Shown: positions 48,001 to 56,133 of the stretch, piece after piece
Layout: every line of letters begins with the position of its first letter
Numbering within the stretch: the stretch's first letter is position 1
Origin: Nonlabens ulvanivorans
GTDB lineage: Bacteria > Bacteroidota > Bacteroidia > Flavobacteriales > Flavobacteriaceae
Direction of reading: 5' to 3'
Assembly (NCBI RefSeq): GCF_000732625.1
Contig: NZ_JPJI01000023.1
Span: forward strand, 1-64,000
Length of the DNA stretch: 64,000 nucleotides
Position numbers and translations under genes: made by a program
The notes under the pieces: model-generated
What the model was told of the DNA's origin: nothing
Seen by the model: the letters and a program-made list of their open reading frames with translations, nothing else
The model's database searches: none

Positions 48001-48236
48001 TACTATTAGAAAAAAGTAGGCAAGCACAGTTTTTAAAACCTATGGCGATATCCATCTCTTATGGAATCGGTATGGCTACTGTACTAACTTTACTTATGCT
48101 GCCATTATTCCTCAGTTTTGGAAATAATGGAAAAGCCGCAATTTATTGGTTGCGTACTGGTAAAAAAGCTGTAAAAAGAGATTTAACAAGTGTTGCAAAA
48201 GAACAAGAAGAACAAAAGCATTATGATGAAGCATAA
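45018..48236 (+). CDS. RND efflux pump permease
   Basis: This inner-membrane proton-driven trimeric pump has 1072 residues and twelve expected helices in two halves. The N-terminal helix begins KHSVAVNVIVVGFVIFG. ATYPGASPQEIEEGVV and GILVDDGIVIAENIYQH mark the first half, and GIMVNDGLVLIGKFN the second. The VDDG motif in the fourth helix fits the proton-relay region. It lies between the adaptor and TolC genes. The TolC start overlaps its end by 14 bases, so the three are likely coupled. Confidence 0.94.
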   Translation: MRKVIAYFIKHSVAVNVIVVGFVIFGIFGMLSLKSSFFPLTDSKIININATYPGASPQEIEEGVVLKIEDNLKGIEGIDRVTSASRENSGSITVEILKGYNIDFMLLEVKNAVDRVSSFPVGMEPLVVSKQEQSRPTISFALSGENVPLYTLKQLARDIENDLRGIDGISQIAISGYPNEEIEIAVNENTLLGYDISFEEISNAVASSNILTTGGNIKTDREEYLIRANSRSYYGNELSYIPVKTLADGTSVLLKDVAIIRDRFSETPNATYYDNKLAVNITVTSTNSEDLIDAADKVKAYIEDYNQRFTNVQLDVVRDLSVTLNQRTALLTENAVVGMLLVLIFLSIFLNTRLAFWVAFGLPIAFLGMFIFAGQFDVTINVLSLFGMIIVIGILVDDGIVIAENIYQHYEDGKSPVQAAIDGTMEVIPPILSAIITTLLAFSTFLFLEGRIGDIFGEVSVIVILTLLVSLIEALIILPAHLAHSKALQPKNDQPKKGIARVFQKMRIVNDYGDKAMNWMRDKLYAPVLRFSLANKFFTFALFIAALILTFGSMSGGIIKTAFFPRISSDQVSINLSMPNGTSEFITDSIINSIEKKALIVNEQLTEEYLKGEEYGDSIMLFENIIKSQTSSSAASLSINLLPGESRPEEVNSEIVANRLRELVGEIPGAETLTFGSGGNFGGSPVAVSLLSNDIKELKAATAEFKQILSNNPLLKDIEDNDPAGIKEINLELKETAYSLGLTTRTVMAQVRSAFFGTEAQRFQRGQDEIRVWVRYDRDNRNSIKDLDEFRVLTPSGDRVPLRDIASYTIERGDVVINHLEGRREVLISADLKDPSGSATDILANIRSEIIPELQKKYPTISPNYLSGQAREADKFSQSAAVAGPIILLLIYFVIAFTFRSWIQPVMLILLIPFSFVAVGWGHWIHGFPVNILSLLGIIALIGIMVNDGLVLIGKFNSLLADGLGFDEALFEAGKSRFRAIFLTSITTIAGLAPLLLEKSRQAQFLKPMAISISYGIGMATVLTLLMLPLFLSFGNNGKAAIYWLRTGKKAVKRDLTSVAKEQEEQKHYDEA

Positions 48237-49590
48237 AATATTATATGGTCTTATTGCTTTGGTGTATCTCGCTTTCGCGAAAGCGTATGCACAACAGCCC
48301 GATGCATCATTATTAACACGAGAGCAAGCTGTTGAGCTCATGTTAGAAAATAATTACGGAATCCAGATAGCAAGAAATTCAGAAATCATAGCCGAAAATA
48401 ATACCAGTATCTTGAACTCAGGTTATTTGCCTAGTCTTCAAGGAACCGCAGGCGCCTCTATTGATGAGAATGATTCTAAAACAGACTTTAATGGCGCGCT
48501 AGATGTTAACGGCCTACCACGAGATGATATAGAAATCAATAATGCGCAAACTACACAGTATAATGCGGGACTATCTTTAAATTACACTTTATTTGATGGA
48601 TTGGGTAGGTTGTATAATTATAAACGGCTTAAAGAGCAATATCAATTAAGCCAATTACAAGCTAGGTCTACTATAGAGACTACTACTGTTCAATTGATGA
48701 GTGTTTATTTAGAGATTGCAAGATTAACCGAGAATGAAAAGATTTTTCAAGAGAATCTGAAAATCTCAAAACAGCGTGAAAAACGTGCACAATATCAATT
48801 TGATTATGGTCAGGTTAATAAATTAGAGGTTCTTAACGCACGAGTAGACATTAACGCAGATAGTATCAACCTTTTAAATTCTAGACAACAATTACGCAAT
48901 ACTAAACGTGATTTAAACCTATTATTAAACCGCGATCTGGATAGTCAATATGTGGTCGATACGACGGTGACTTTTCAAAATATCTTAATGATGGATAGCT
49001 TTTTAGAGAAAGTTCAAGAGAATAATGTCAGTCTGCTACAGGCAGAAAGTACGTTACAGATAAGTGATTATGATATTAAAACAACTAAGGCGCTTTTGCT
49101 GCCACGTATAGGCCTGACGGGTTCTTATGGGTGGAATCAATCAGAAAACCCACCGACAGCATTTTTTCCTTCTACTACCAGAACTAGTGCGAGTATAGCT
49201 GTAGGAGCAAATTTGACTTGGGATATTTTTGACGGTGGTTCCTCTTTAAATAATTTGCGTAATGCAAAGATTGCTTATAAGAATGAGGCTTTATTTAAAA
49301 GTCAATTAGAACAAGAAGTAGCGCGTGATATTGCAAATGCAAAAGGGAATTATGAGAATGCGCTTGCCATATATCAAATGCAAGAGCAAAATGTACTTAC
49401 TAATGAAGATAATTTTAACCGCAGTCAAGAACAATTCAAAATAGGTCAAGTCAGTAGTGTAGAATTTAGACAAGCGCAACTTAACCTATTGAACGCGGTA
49501 ACAATTAAGAACCTAGCAAAGTATGATGCAAAGCTTGCAGAGTATCAATTATTACAACTAGTAGGGCAAATTTTGAATATGCCTTTATGA
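48223..49590 (+). CDS. TolC-family outer-membrane efflux protein
   Basis: The start chosen is the ATG at 48223 (MMKHKILYGLIALVYLAFAKAYAQQ), which gives a normal signal peptide. The longer frame at 48190 starts within the permease. The body has the alternating coiled-coil halves of TolC proteins (LTREQAVELMLENNYGIQIA and YQFDYGQVNKLEVLNA). The palindrome at 48271-48284 encodes the AFAKA just before the probable cleavage site (AYA, then QQP). It forms the outer-membrane exit of the RND pump. The small CPxC gene overlaps its stop (ATGA). Confidence 0.92.
   Translation: MMKHKILYGLIALVYLAFAKAYAQQPDASLLTREQAVELMLENNYGIQIARNSEIIAENNTSILNSGYLPSLQGTAGASIDENDSKTDFNGALDVNGLPRDDIEINNAQTTQYNAGLSLNYTLFDGLGRLYNYKRLKEQYQLSQLQARSTIETTTVQLMSVYLEIARLTENEKIFQENLKISKQREKRAQYQFDYGQVNKLEVLNARVDINADSINLLNSRQQLRNTKRDLNLLLNRDLDSQYVVDTTVTFQNILMMDSFLEKVQENNVSLLQAESTLQISDYDIKTTKALLLPRIGLTGSYGWNQSENPPTAFFPSTTRTSASIAVGANLTWDIFDGGSSLNNLRNAKIAYKNEALFKSQLEQEVARDIANAKGNYENALAIYQMQEQNVLTNEDNFNRSQEQFKIGQVSSVEFRQAQLNLLNAVTIKNLAKYDAKLAEYQLLQLVGQILNMPL
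48271..48284. repeat. 14-bp palindrome copy 11 (in TolC signal peptide)
   Basis: Perfect GCTTTCGCGAAAGC encoding AFAKA at the C-terminal region of the signal peptide. Confidence 0.97.
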
Positions 49591-49766
49591 TAGAACATTT
49601 TTTCATGTGTCCACATTGCTGGCAAGAAATATCTATGCTTTTAGATTCTGCATACTCTCAAACTTATGTAGAGGACTGTGAAGTGTGTTGTAATCCTATT
49701 GAGTTACAGGTAGGATTTGATGACGGAGAATTAACTTCTTTTGAAGCTAGAGAAATAGGTCAATAA
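49587..49766 (+). CDS. CPxCG-type small cysteine-rich protein
   Basis: This short gene of 59 residues begins with ATG overlapping the TolC stop codon (ATGA). The product has MCPHCWQEI and, 18 residues later, CEVCCNPIELQV, then the acidic LTSFEAREIGQ end. It matches the Cys_rich_CPXG family, zinc-binding by appearance and of unknown function. Overlap with TolC suggests translational coupling. A strong terminator follows, so it closes the pump operon. Confidence 0.85.
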   Translation: MIEHFFMCPHCWQEISMLLDSAYSQTYVEDCEVCCNPIELQVGFDDGELTSFEAREIGQ

Positions 49767-49769
49767 AAA

Positions 49770-49797
49770 AAAGCGGTTTTACACCGCTTTTTTTTTA
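49770..49797 (+). terminator. Terminator of the RND operon
   Basis: The stem AAAGCGGT/ACCGCTTT has a short loop and a long T-run. On the minus strand it also has an A/T-rich flank and could serve the convergent gene. Confidence 0.9.
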
Positions 49798-49814
49798 TTG
49801 ACTATTCTTTTTGA

Positions 49815-50279
49815 TTACAGATTGTGATCATCTGCAATATCTTCTAATCGTTTAATTGTGTTTACAGTAGATTGTATCTCATCTTTCTGTGCCTCTAGTA
49901 TAGATACTACGGTAGGTGGTAACTCAGATTTATGTTCTAATACCGTCGTATATTCTTCTATCGCTTTTTTTTCACCAGTGATACATTCTTCTAAAATTGA
50001 TTCGTCCTTATTTAAACTTAGTGCAGCTTTTAGATTCATCCATCCACGATGCATATCACCTTTAAAACTTCCATCGAGTTCGGGATCTTGGTTCATCGCT
50101 TTTAACTCTTTAGTTAAAGACGCAGCATAATGTGTTCTTCTTGCTCCTTGCTCTGCAAACCATCTTTTAAGCTGTACATGCTCCGTAATTTCCGCTGCAT
50201 TTGCGTATCCGCGTTGGGCATCATAGGTTTTTTCAAGTAAATCGTTTAAATATTTCTCTGTTTGGACTGTAATTTTCAT
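49815..50279 (-). CDS. DUF2383/PA2169-type four-helix-bundle protein
   Basis: This 154-residue all-helical ferritin-like protein contains LNDLLEKTYDAQRGYANAAE, then RRTHYAASLTKEL, LEECITGEKKAIEEYTTVL and IKRLEDIADDHN. This is the PA2169 four-helix-bundle family. The Glu/His pattern could bind metal, but no role is established. It is convergent with the RND operon. Confidence 0.85.
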   Translation of the reverse strand: MKITVQTEKYLNDLLEKTYDAQRGYANAAEITEHVQLKRWFAEQGARRTHYAASLTKELKAMNQDPELDGSFKGDMHRGWMNLKAALSLNKDESILEECITGEKKAIEEYTTVLEHKSELPPTVVSILEAQKDEIQSTVNTIKRLEDIADDHNL

Positions 50280-50384
50280 ATTGATTTTTTTATTTAAGAT
50301 ACTATATAAGAGCTGCTTAAGTTCTTAATATCACCTCAATTGAGAAGAGCTTAACATGATTTATAAATATCTTAAGGTTTCTAC

Positions 50385-50415
50385 TTGTGAGAACTCTAAA
50401 TTAGATGTATATTTG
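50385..50415 (+). promoter_or_regulatory. Promoter upstream of initiator tRNA
   Basis: TTG at 50385-50387 and TATATTTG at 50408-50415 are separated by 20 bases. The tRNA begins about 75 bases downstream, leaving a transcribed leader that holds a tRNA-like fragment. Confidence 0.6.
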
Positions 50416-50430
50416 CCATCCATAAAAACG

Positions 50431-50466
50431 GATAGTTTGTCGAGCTTATTACTCGAAGGTTGAGAG
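50431..50466 (+). other. Degenerate tRNA-Met-like fragment
   Basis: The 30 bases from GATAGTTTGTCGAG match 23 of 30 positions in the anticodon arm of the adjoining initiator tRNA. Nearly all differences are transitions (C to T or G to A). The stem TCGAG/CTCGA still pairs, and the loop reads CTTATTA. It may be a decayed partial duplication. Confidence 0.4.
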
Positions 50467-50489
50467 CCAAGAACAACGAAACGTTATAT

Positions 50490-50562
<73 letters not shown>

Positions 50563-50568
50563 CTAAGC

Positions 50569-50598
50569 AAAAGCCGATTCATTTGAATCGGCTTTTTT
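50569..50598 (+). terminator. Terminator of the initiator tRNA
   Basis: The stem AAAAGCCGATTC/GAATCGGCTTTT has a short loop, followed by T. Confidence 0.9.
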
Positions 50599-50638
50599 GT
50601 TTCTTTCAAACTACCTTTGTCTCTTTAAAATTATTTCC

Positions 50639-50887
50639 ATGGACATTACTCTTACAGAATTCATAGGCTATGCCGCTAGCGCCGTTTTGTTATTTTCTTT
50701 TACTCGCAAGGATTTGAAGAAACTACGTTGGTTCAACTCTTTAGGCTGCTTACTTTTTGTAATCTATGGTTTCATGCTAGATAGTATACCGGTGTTAATT
50801 ACTAATCTTGCCATCATTGCCATTAATGCTTATTATCTTTTCTTTAAAAAAGAAGATACATCTGTAACAGGCGATATAGATAATTAA
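50639..50887 (+). CDS. YgjV-like small inner-membrane protein
   Basis: The start chosen is the ATG at 50639 (MDITLTEFIGYAASAVLLFSF), giving 82 residues. The upstream part of the frame runs back into the tRNA terminator. Three hydrophobic helices with the short positive RKDLKKLRW loop resemble the YgjV/inner-membrane family. Function is unknown. A copy of the palindrome follows the stop. Confidence 0.7.
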   Translation: MDITLTEFIGYAASAVLLFSFTRKDLKKLRWFNSLGCLLFVIYGFMLDSIPVLITNLAIIAINAYYLFFKKEDTSVTGDIDN

Positions 50888-50908
50888 AGGTTGATTTCGT
50901 TGTGCTAC

Positions 50909-50922
50909 GCTTTCGCGAAAGC
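50909..50922. repeat. 14-bp palindrome copy 12 (intergenic)
   Basis: Perfect GCTTTCGCGAAAGC, 22 bases after the YgjV-like gene and 85 before the M16 peptidase gene. Confidence 0.97.
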
Positions 50923-51006
50923 GTGATCAAAATCATCATACTTTCTCATTTCTTAACGTTAATTAATAGGAGATTTGATTAACTTCATGGCCTTAAATCA
51001 AGAACC

Positions 51007-53856
51007 ATGAATATCAGATATTTTGCGGCTTTATGTATGGTCGCTTTTTTATTATCTTGTAAGAATGACAAGGTAGTTACCCAAGATAATGATGAGGTAA
51101 CACTAGATGTTGCGTTTGAAAAGATGACGCTTGATAACGGTCTTACCGTTATTCTACATCAAGATCACTCAGATCCTGTTGCAGCGGTTGCTCTTACTGT
51201 TCACGTAGGTAGCGCTAGAGAAAAAGAAGGTCGTACAGGATTTGCACACCTTTTTGAACATTTATTATTCTTAGAATCTGAAAACCTAGGTAAAGGTGGA
51301 CTAGATGCTATGAGTGCCCGTATAGGCGGCTCTGGAGCAAATGGATCTACGAGTCGCGATCGTACTAATTATTACCAAACTGTGCCTAAAGACGCCCTTG
51401 AAAAAATGATATGGGCAGAGGCTGATAAACTAGGATGGTTTGTTAACACAGTTACTGATCCAGTTCTTGCTAAGGAAAAGCAAGTCGTTAAAAATGAAAA
51501 AAGACAAAGCGTAGACAACAGACCGTATGGTCATGTACGCTATGTAGTTGGTAAGAATTTGTATCCTAAAGATCATCCATATAACTGGCAGGTTATAGGC
51601 TCGCTAGAAGATTTACAAAATGCAACATTAGATGACGTGAAAGAATTTTACCGTCGCTGGTACACGCCTAACAATACCGTATTAACGATTGCAGGTGATT
51701 TTGATATGGAACAAACTAAAGCATGGGTACATAAATATTTTGATGAAATCCCTGCAGGAGAAGAAGTGTCTCCATTAGCAAAACGACCAGTAACTATTGA
51801 TACTACAAAAAAGTTGTATTATGAAGACAACTTTGCTCGCGTTCCTCAATTAATGTACACTTGGCCTACAGTTGCAGAGTATGATGAGGATGCTTATGCT
51901 TTAGATATACTAACTCAGTATTTATCATCTGGTAAAAAAGCGCCACTCAATAAAGTGCTGGTGGATCAAGAACAATTAACTAGTAATGTAACCATGTATA
52001 ATTATGGGTCTGAACTAGCTGGTGAGACAACAATTTCCATAAATGCATTTAATGGGACAGCGTTAGATAGTGTCGCTGCAGCATTAGACAAAGGTCTTGC
52101 TCTTTTTGAAAAAGATGGAATCTCACAAGCTGATTTAGACCGTATTAAAGCAGGTCAAGAAACCAGTTTTTATAGAGGTTTAAGTAGTGCGTTAGGAAAA
52201 GGTTTCCAGCTAGCTCAATATGAAATGTTTGCTGGTGATGCTGGTTTTGTGTCTCAAGATGTGAAAAATATTTTGAATGTGACACGTGAGGATGTTATGC
52301 GTGTTTATGAGAAATATATAAAGGGAAAACCTTATATCGCTACTAGCTTTGTGCCTCGTGATCAAAAAGACTTAATCCTTACTGGTTCTACACTTGCTGA
52401 GGTCGTTGAAGAGCAGATTATTCCTGGCGCTGAAGAAAGTTTTGACGCAAGTATTAAAGCCACATATGAGAAAACGCCATCAACTTTTGATAGATCTGTA
52501 GAACCTTCTTATGGAGAAGCTCCTAGTTTAAAAACTCCTGATGTGTGGCAAGATGAATTGTCATCTGGTATGAAATACTATGGAATCACTAGTAATGAGG
52601 TTCCTTTGGTCGAATTTAGTATGGATATTAAAGGAGGAATGCTATTAGAGGATATTGATAAAGTTGGTGTTTCAAATTTACTAGCAGATTTAATGATGCG
52701 TGGTACAGCTACTAAAACACCAGAAGAATTAGAAAATGCTATTGAATCATTAGGTGCTAGTATATATTTCTATGCTGGTGACCAGTCTATCACTGTTGCA
52801 GGTACAACGCTCGCACGCAACTATGATAAAACAATGGCGCTAGTTCAAGAAATGATTTTAGAACCACGATTTGACGAGACTGAATTTGAATTATTAAAAC
52901 AAGATGTTCTCAGTCAGATTGAGCAACGTAAAGCAAACCCTAATGCTATCGCGTCAAACGAATTTTCTAAATTACTGTATGGCGAGAATAATATTTTATC
53001 TAGAAATGGTGCTGGTACAGAACAAAGTGTACAATCGATTACTATTCAAGATTTAAAAGATTATTATAATAATTATGTAGCTTCAAATTTGGCTACTTTT
53101 AAATTTGTGGGTGCTATTGATGAATCTAAAGCGGCGTCAAGCTTAAAATCTTTAAATGAATCTTGGACTACTAAAGATGTAGTCTTCCCAGAATTACCCG
53201 AAGTAAACAGACCTGATAAAGCAGCCGTTTATTTTTATGATGTACCAGGTGCAAAACAGTCGGTCATTAACTTTGGATATCCAGCTTTAAAAGCGACAGA
53301 TAAAGATTTCTATGCTGCGCAGGTAATGAATTATCGTTTAGGTGGTGGTAGTTTTGCTTCTCAATTAACTCAACAATTACGAGAAGGTAAAGGATATACT
53401 TATGGGATAGGTTCTAGATTTGGAGGAACTGATCTTGCAGGTTCTTTTAGTGTTTCTAGTAGTGTGCGCACTAATGTGACTTATGAGTCTGCGGCCTTGG
53501 TAAAAGAAATTATAGGGCAATATGGTACAGGCTTTACTGCAGAAGATTTAGAGGTGACTAAAAGCTACATGATTAAGAGTAACGCTCGCAGATTAGAGAC
53601 TGCATCTGCAAAATTGGGTATGTTAGATAACATGAGTACTTATGGTTTTGATAAAGATTATCTCAAGAAGCGTGAGCAAGAAGTAGAAAATATGACTATA
53701 GAAGATGTGAAAAGACTCAGTAGTGAGTACCTAAATCCAGATCAAATGATTTATCTTATAGTAGGTGATGCAGCAAGTCAAATGAATCGCATGAAAGACT
53801 TAGGCTATGGAGTTCCGATTTTACTTAATCCAGAAACTAATGAACTTAAAAAGTAA
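51007..53856 (+). CDS. M16 (insulinase-like) zinc metalloprotease lipoprotein
   Basis: This is a fused two-half M16 peptidase of 949 residues. The lipobox VAFLLSC (Cys about 18) follows a short signal peptide. The inverted zinc motif HxxEH is in FAHLFEHLLF (about residues 79-83), with the third-ligand region KNEKRQSVDNRPYG about 75 residues later. The C-terminal half (from about residue 510) has no HxxEH, as expected for the structural half. It probably degrades peptides in the periplasm or at the outer membrane. A bidirectional terminator follows. Confidence 0.93.
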   Translation: MNIRYFAALCMVAFLLSCKNDKVVTQDNDEVTLDVAFEKMTLDNGLTVILHQDHSDPVAAVALTVHVGSAREKEGRTGFAHLFEHLLFLESENLGKGGLDAMSARIGGSGANGSTSRDRTNYYQTVPKDALEKMIWAEADKLGWFVNTVTDPVLAKEKQVVKNEKRQSVDNRPYGHVRYVVGKNLYPKDHPYNWQVIGSLEDLQNATLDDVKEFYRRWYTPNNTVLTIAGDFDMEQTKAWVHKYFDEIPAGEEVSPLAKRPVTIDTTKKLYYEDNFARVPQLMYTWPTVAEYDEDAYALDILTQYLSSGKKAPLNKVLVDQEQLTSNVTMYNYGSELAGETTISINAFNGTALDSVAAALDKGLALFEKDGISQADLDRIKAGQETSFYRGLSSALGKGFQLAQYEMFAGDAGFVSQDVKNILNVTREDVMRVYEKYIKGKPYIATSFVPRDQKDLILTGSTLAEVVEEQIIPGAEESFDASIKATYEKTPSTFDRSVEPSYGEAPSLKTPDVWQDELSSGMKYYGITSNEVPLVEFSMDIKGGMLLEDIDKVGVSNLLADLMMRGTATKTPEELENAIESLGASIYFYAGDQSITVAGTTLARNYDKTMALVQEMILEPRFDETEFELLKQDVLSQIEQRKANPNAIASNEFSKLLYGENNILSRNGAGTEQSVQSITIQDLKDYYNNYVASNLATFKFVGAIDESKAASSLKSLNESWTTKDVVFPELPEVNRPDKAAVYFYDVPGAKQSVINFGYPALKATDKDFYAAQVMNYRLGGGSFASQLTQQLREGKGYTYGIGSRFGGTDLAGSFSVSSSVRTNVTYESAALVKEIIGQYGTGFTAEDLEVTKSYMIKSNARRLETASAKLGMLDNMSTYGFDKDYLKKREQEVENMTIEDVKRLSSEYLNPDQMIYLIVGDAASQMNRMKDLGYGVPILLNPETNELKK

Positions 53857-53880
53857 GTTGTGATAATATAATTTATAAAA

Positions 53881-53910
53881 AAAAGGCTCTCTAGAAATAG
53901 AGAGCCTTTT
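53881..53910. terminator. Bidirectional terminator between M16 and OmpA genes
   Basis: The stem AAAAGGCTCTCTA/TAGAGAGCCTTTT has a four-base loop and A/T runs on both sides, serving both convergent genes. Confidence 0.92.
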
Positions 53911-53930
53911 TAAATATTTTGATCGAATTG

Positions 53931-54794
53931 TTATTTATCATTCTCACTTAATAGTTGCTCGTCACTATTTAACATTGCAAAAAACTTATCTAAGTTAGGC
54001 ATGATAACGATTTGTGTTCTACGGTTTCTAGCCATATTATCTTTACTGTCATTTGCAGCAATAGGGTCATAACTAGCTCTACCGGCAACAATTAATTGTT
54101 CTGGTGCTACACCAAACTTTTCTTCCAATCTTCTTACGATAGCAGCACTACGTTCTGTACTTAAATCCCAGTTGTCTTTTATATAACTACCTTGTTTAAC
54201 CGTACGGCTATCTGTATGTCCTTCAACTAGAATTTCTAATGATGGTTCTGAGGCTACAACTTCAGCTATTTTAGCTAGAATTTCATCAGCATCATTACTT
54301 ACTTTATAGCTACTGTCTTTAAATAATAAATCATCATCTATATTGATCATTACTACAGTTTCTTCAATAGACACGTTAAGATCTTTGTCACTAGCAGTTG
54401 AGCCCATTTTTTTTGCAATATTATGGGCTATGGCTATATTAAGTGAATCTTTTAACGTAGTTGCTCCAGCAAGTTTTGCGGCAGGTACATCTTGCAATGT
54501 TTTACGCATTGCCTTTTTGTTATTTTCTGATAGTACTAGTGATCCTCCGTCAGTAGATACCATCATGCCATCTTGATCTGATTTTAATGAAGCGATTTTA
54601 GAGTTGTAGCGTTCCACTCGCATCTCTATTTGCTCCATTTTATTTTCAAGATCTTCCTTTTCAACTCTAGTTTTTTGAAGTTCAGATCTAGTATCGTTGT
54701 AGTTGGTTTCTAGCTCGACATATTTCTTTTTGGATACACAACTTGCTAGTACTGCAGCGGCTGTTACCGCTATGAATAAATTTGATTTTCTCAT
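53931..54794 (-). CDS. OmpA-family outer-membrane lipoprotein
   Basis: The start chosen is the ATG at 54794 (MRKSNLFIAVTAAAVLASCVSKK), giving 287 residues with lipobox cysteine about 19. Residues about 20-70 form a coiled coil (YVELETNYNDTRSELQKTRV). The C-terminal OmpA domain has ILVEGHTDSRTV, DLSTERSAAIVRRL and RNRRTQIVI, and binds peptidoglycan in this family. It probably anchors the outer membrane to the wall. Confidence 0.92.
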   Translation of the reverse strand: MRKSNLFIAVTAAAVLASCVSKKKYVELETNYNDTRSELQKTRVEKEDLENKMEQIEMRVERYNSKIASLKSDQDGMMVSTDGGSLVLSENNKKAMRKTLQDVPAAKLAGATTLKDSLNIAIAHNIAKKMGSTASDKDLNVSIEETVVMINIDDDLLFKDSSYKVSNDADEILAKIAEVVASEPSLEILVEGHTDSRTVKQGSYIKDNWDLSTERSAAIVRRLEEKFGVAPEQLIVAGRASYDPIAANDSKDNMARNRRTQIVIMPNLDKFFAMLNSDEQLLSENDK

Positions 54795-54969
54795 AATATA
54801 CATTTTTGATTTATTTGATTTTTTGACTCATTGTTGGTGATACGAGCAAATCAATAAATTGGATTTATTATGATAAAATAAATAGCCTATTTAAGAGTAT
54901 TTTGTGTTTTTGAGATAAGAAATCTTAAAGAATTAACGGTTTTGATTAAAAGAGAATTGTGTTAATCTC

Positions 54970-54983
54970 GCTTTCGCGAAAGC
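54970..54983. repeat. 14-bp palindrome copy 13 (intergenic)
   Basis: Perfect GCTTTCGCGAAAGC in the 256-base gap between the OmpA lipoprotein gene and the five-gene operon. Nothing else is seen in that gap. Confidence 0.97.
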
Positions 54984-55050
54984 GTATTTAAAATACAATT
55001 TCATCACCAAAAAACTATAGGCCTACTTTATACATATTGAATTTCGAATT

Positions 55051-55614
55051 CTAGTTTTGAAATGTCTCTAGATATTCTTTTGCTATTATGATAGATCTTT
55101 TTCTATGGGTAGCTTCATCAAAAAAATCTCTAGCAGGTTGTGTGACCACAATTTTCAATCCTTTATAAAAGACGGTTAGTGCTTTTTGATATACCTCACC
55201 ACCAGACCAGTATGCCGGATAATTAAACATACTAAGTTTTTCAAAATTCATTTCATTCAGTATTTGAATATCAGTATTTAAATCTTCTAAGGAGCGATAG
55301 TCATAAATTTGTATGCTCACATTTGTATTTGTAGAACCTGCATAAAAAGCTGCGCTGCATGAATTTTCAAGACCTTGATTACTCGGTTTTGCCAGCCATA
55401 CTACTTTTTCCAGATTGTACCATTTTTTAATATTTTCTGCGTTGAGATGATCACAGGCATAAGGAATATCACTGACTTTTAATAATGGACCATCATATCG
55501 ATCTGTACTCGTTACAGCATTACCTGAATCAAAAGAGACATCATCTGATGTGTTAGTTTGCTTACAACCTATTAATATTAATAGAATGATGCCTAGGTAT
55601 GATAGATTCTTCAT
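55051..55614 (-). CDS. Putative lipoprotein, unrecognised
   Basis: This is a 187-residue lipoprotein (lipobox LLILIGC, Cys about 17). The mature part is polar, with several aromatic residues and two cysteines (YACDHLN and NSCSAAF) that could form a disulfide. I do not recognise the family. It is last of the minus-strand operon starting with the OmpA-type gene at 59931, five bases after the previous gene. Confidence 0.75.
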   Translation of the reverse strand: MKNLSYLGIILLILIGCKQTNTSDDVSFDSGNAVTSTDRYDGPLLKVSDIPYACDHLNAENIKKWYNLEKVVWLAKPSNQGLENSCSAAFYAGSTNTNVSIQIYDYRSLEDLNTDIQILNEMNFEKLSMFNYPAYWSGGEVYQKALTVFYKGLKIVVTQPARDFFDEATHRKRSIIIAKEYLETFQN

Positions 55615-55619
55615 GTTAA

Positions 55620-56111
55620 TTATATAAAAATGATTATTGAAATAGGCGCTATAGTTCCTTTACCACCTATCACGTTTGCTGAGATGCGTACTTCATACTT
55701 ACCTGGTGGTACTTTACCTGGATAGGCAGATGTCGATAATTTGCTTCCTGTTTTAGAAAGTAAATGAATGATGTCAAAAGATTCTACAGGCTCTAGCATT
55801 TCACCAGGGAAAAACGGCATAGGCTTTCTTTTTACAGTCCCAATTTGTTTTCCGTCTTTAAAAAGAGTGGTTTCAAATTCTACTAATGCTACTTGACGGT
55901 TTTGTTCATCTAAAGGAAGTCCTTTGCTTTCAAAAATGAATTTCACTTGGTCGGTACCTATTTTGAATTGTTTGAAAAGTTCCACAGCGTTGCCGTCTTT
56001 GAGCTTGATTTCAATTTTTGAGGAATTGTTTATGAGTAGTTTTCCATCTACACTTTGTGAGTAACAGAGAGTTGTGAGTAATAATGTAATGGTTATAAAT
56101 AGTGCTTTCAT
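55620..56111 (-). CDS. Exported protein, unrecognised
   Basis: The 163 residues start with a signal peptide (about residues 1-18, ending CYSQS). The mature part is rich in beta-strand patterns, including VALVEFETTLFKDGKQIG and PGKVPPGKYEVRISANV, reminiscent of an immunoglobulin-like domain. Family unknown. It lies 22 bases after the upstream gene in the same operon. Confidence 0.72.
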   Translation of the reverse strand: MKALFITITLLLTTLCYSQSVDGKLLINNSSKIEIKLKDGNAVELFKQFKIGTDQVKFIFESKGLPLDEQNRQVALVEFETTLFKDGKQIGTVKRKPMPFFPGEMLEPVESFDIIHLLSKTGSKLSTSAYPGKVPPGKYEVRISANVIGGKGTIAPISIIIFI

Positions 56112-56133
56112 GATTTGTTGTTTTTTATTTTTA

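Noticed and set aside
48190-48222. Longer N-terminus of the TolC protein
   Set aside because: It lies in the permease gene and would spoil the signal peptide. The ATG at 48223 gives a normal one.
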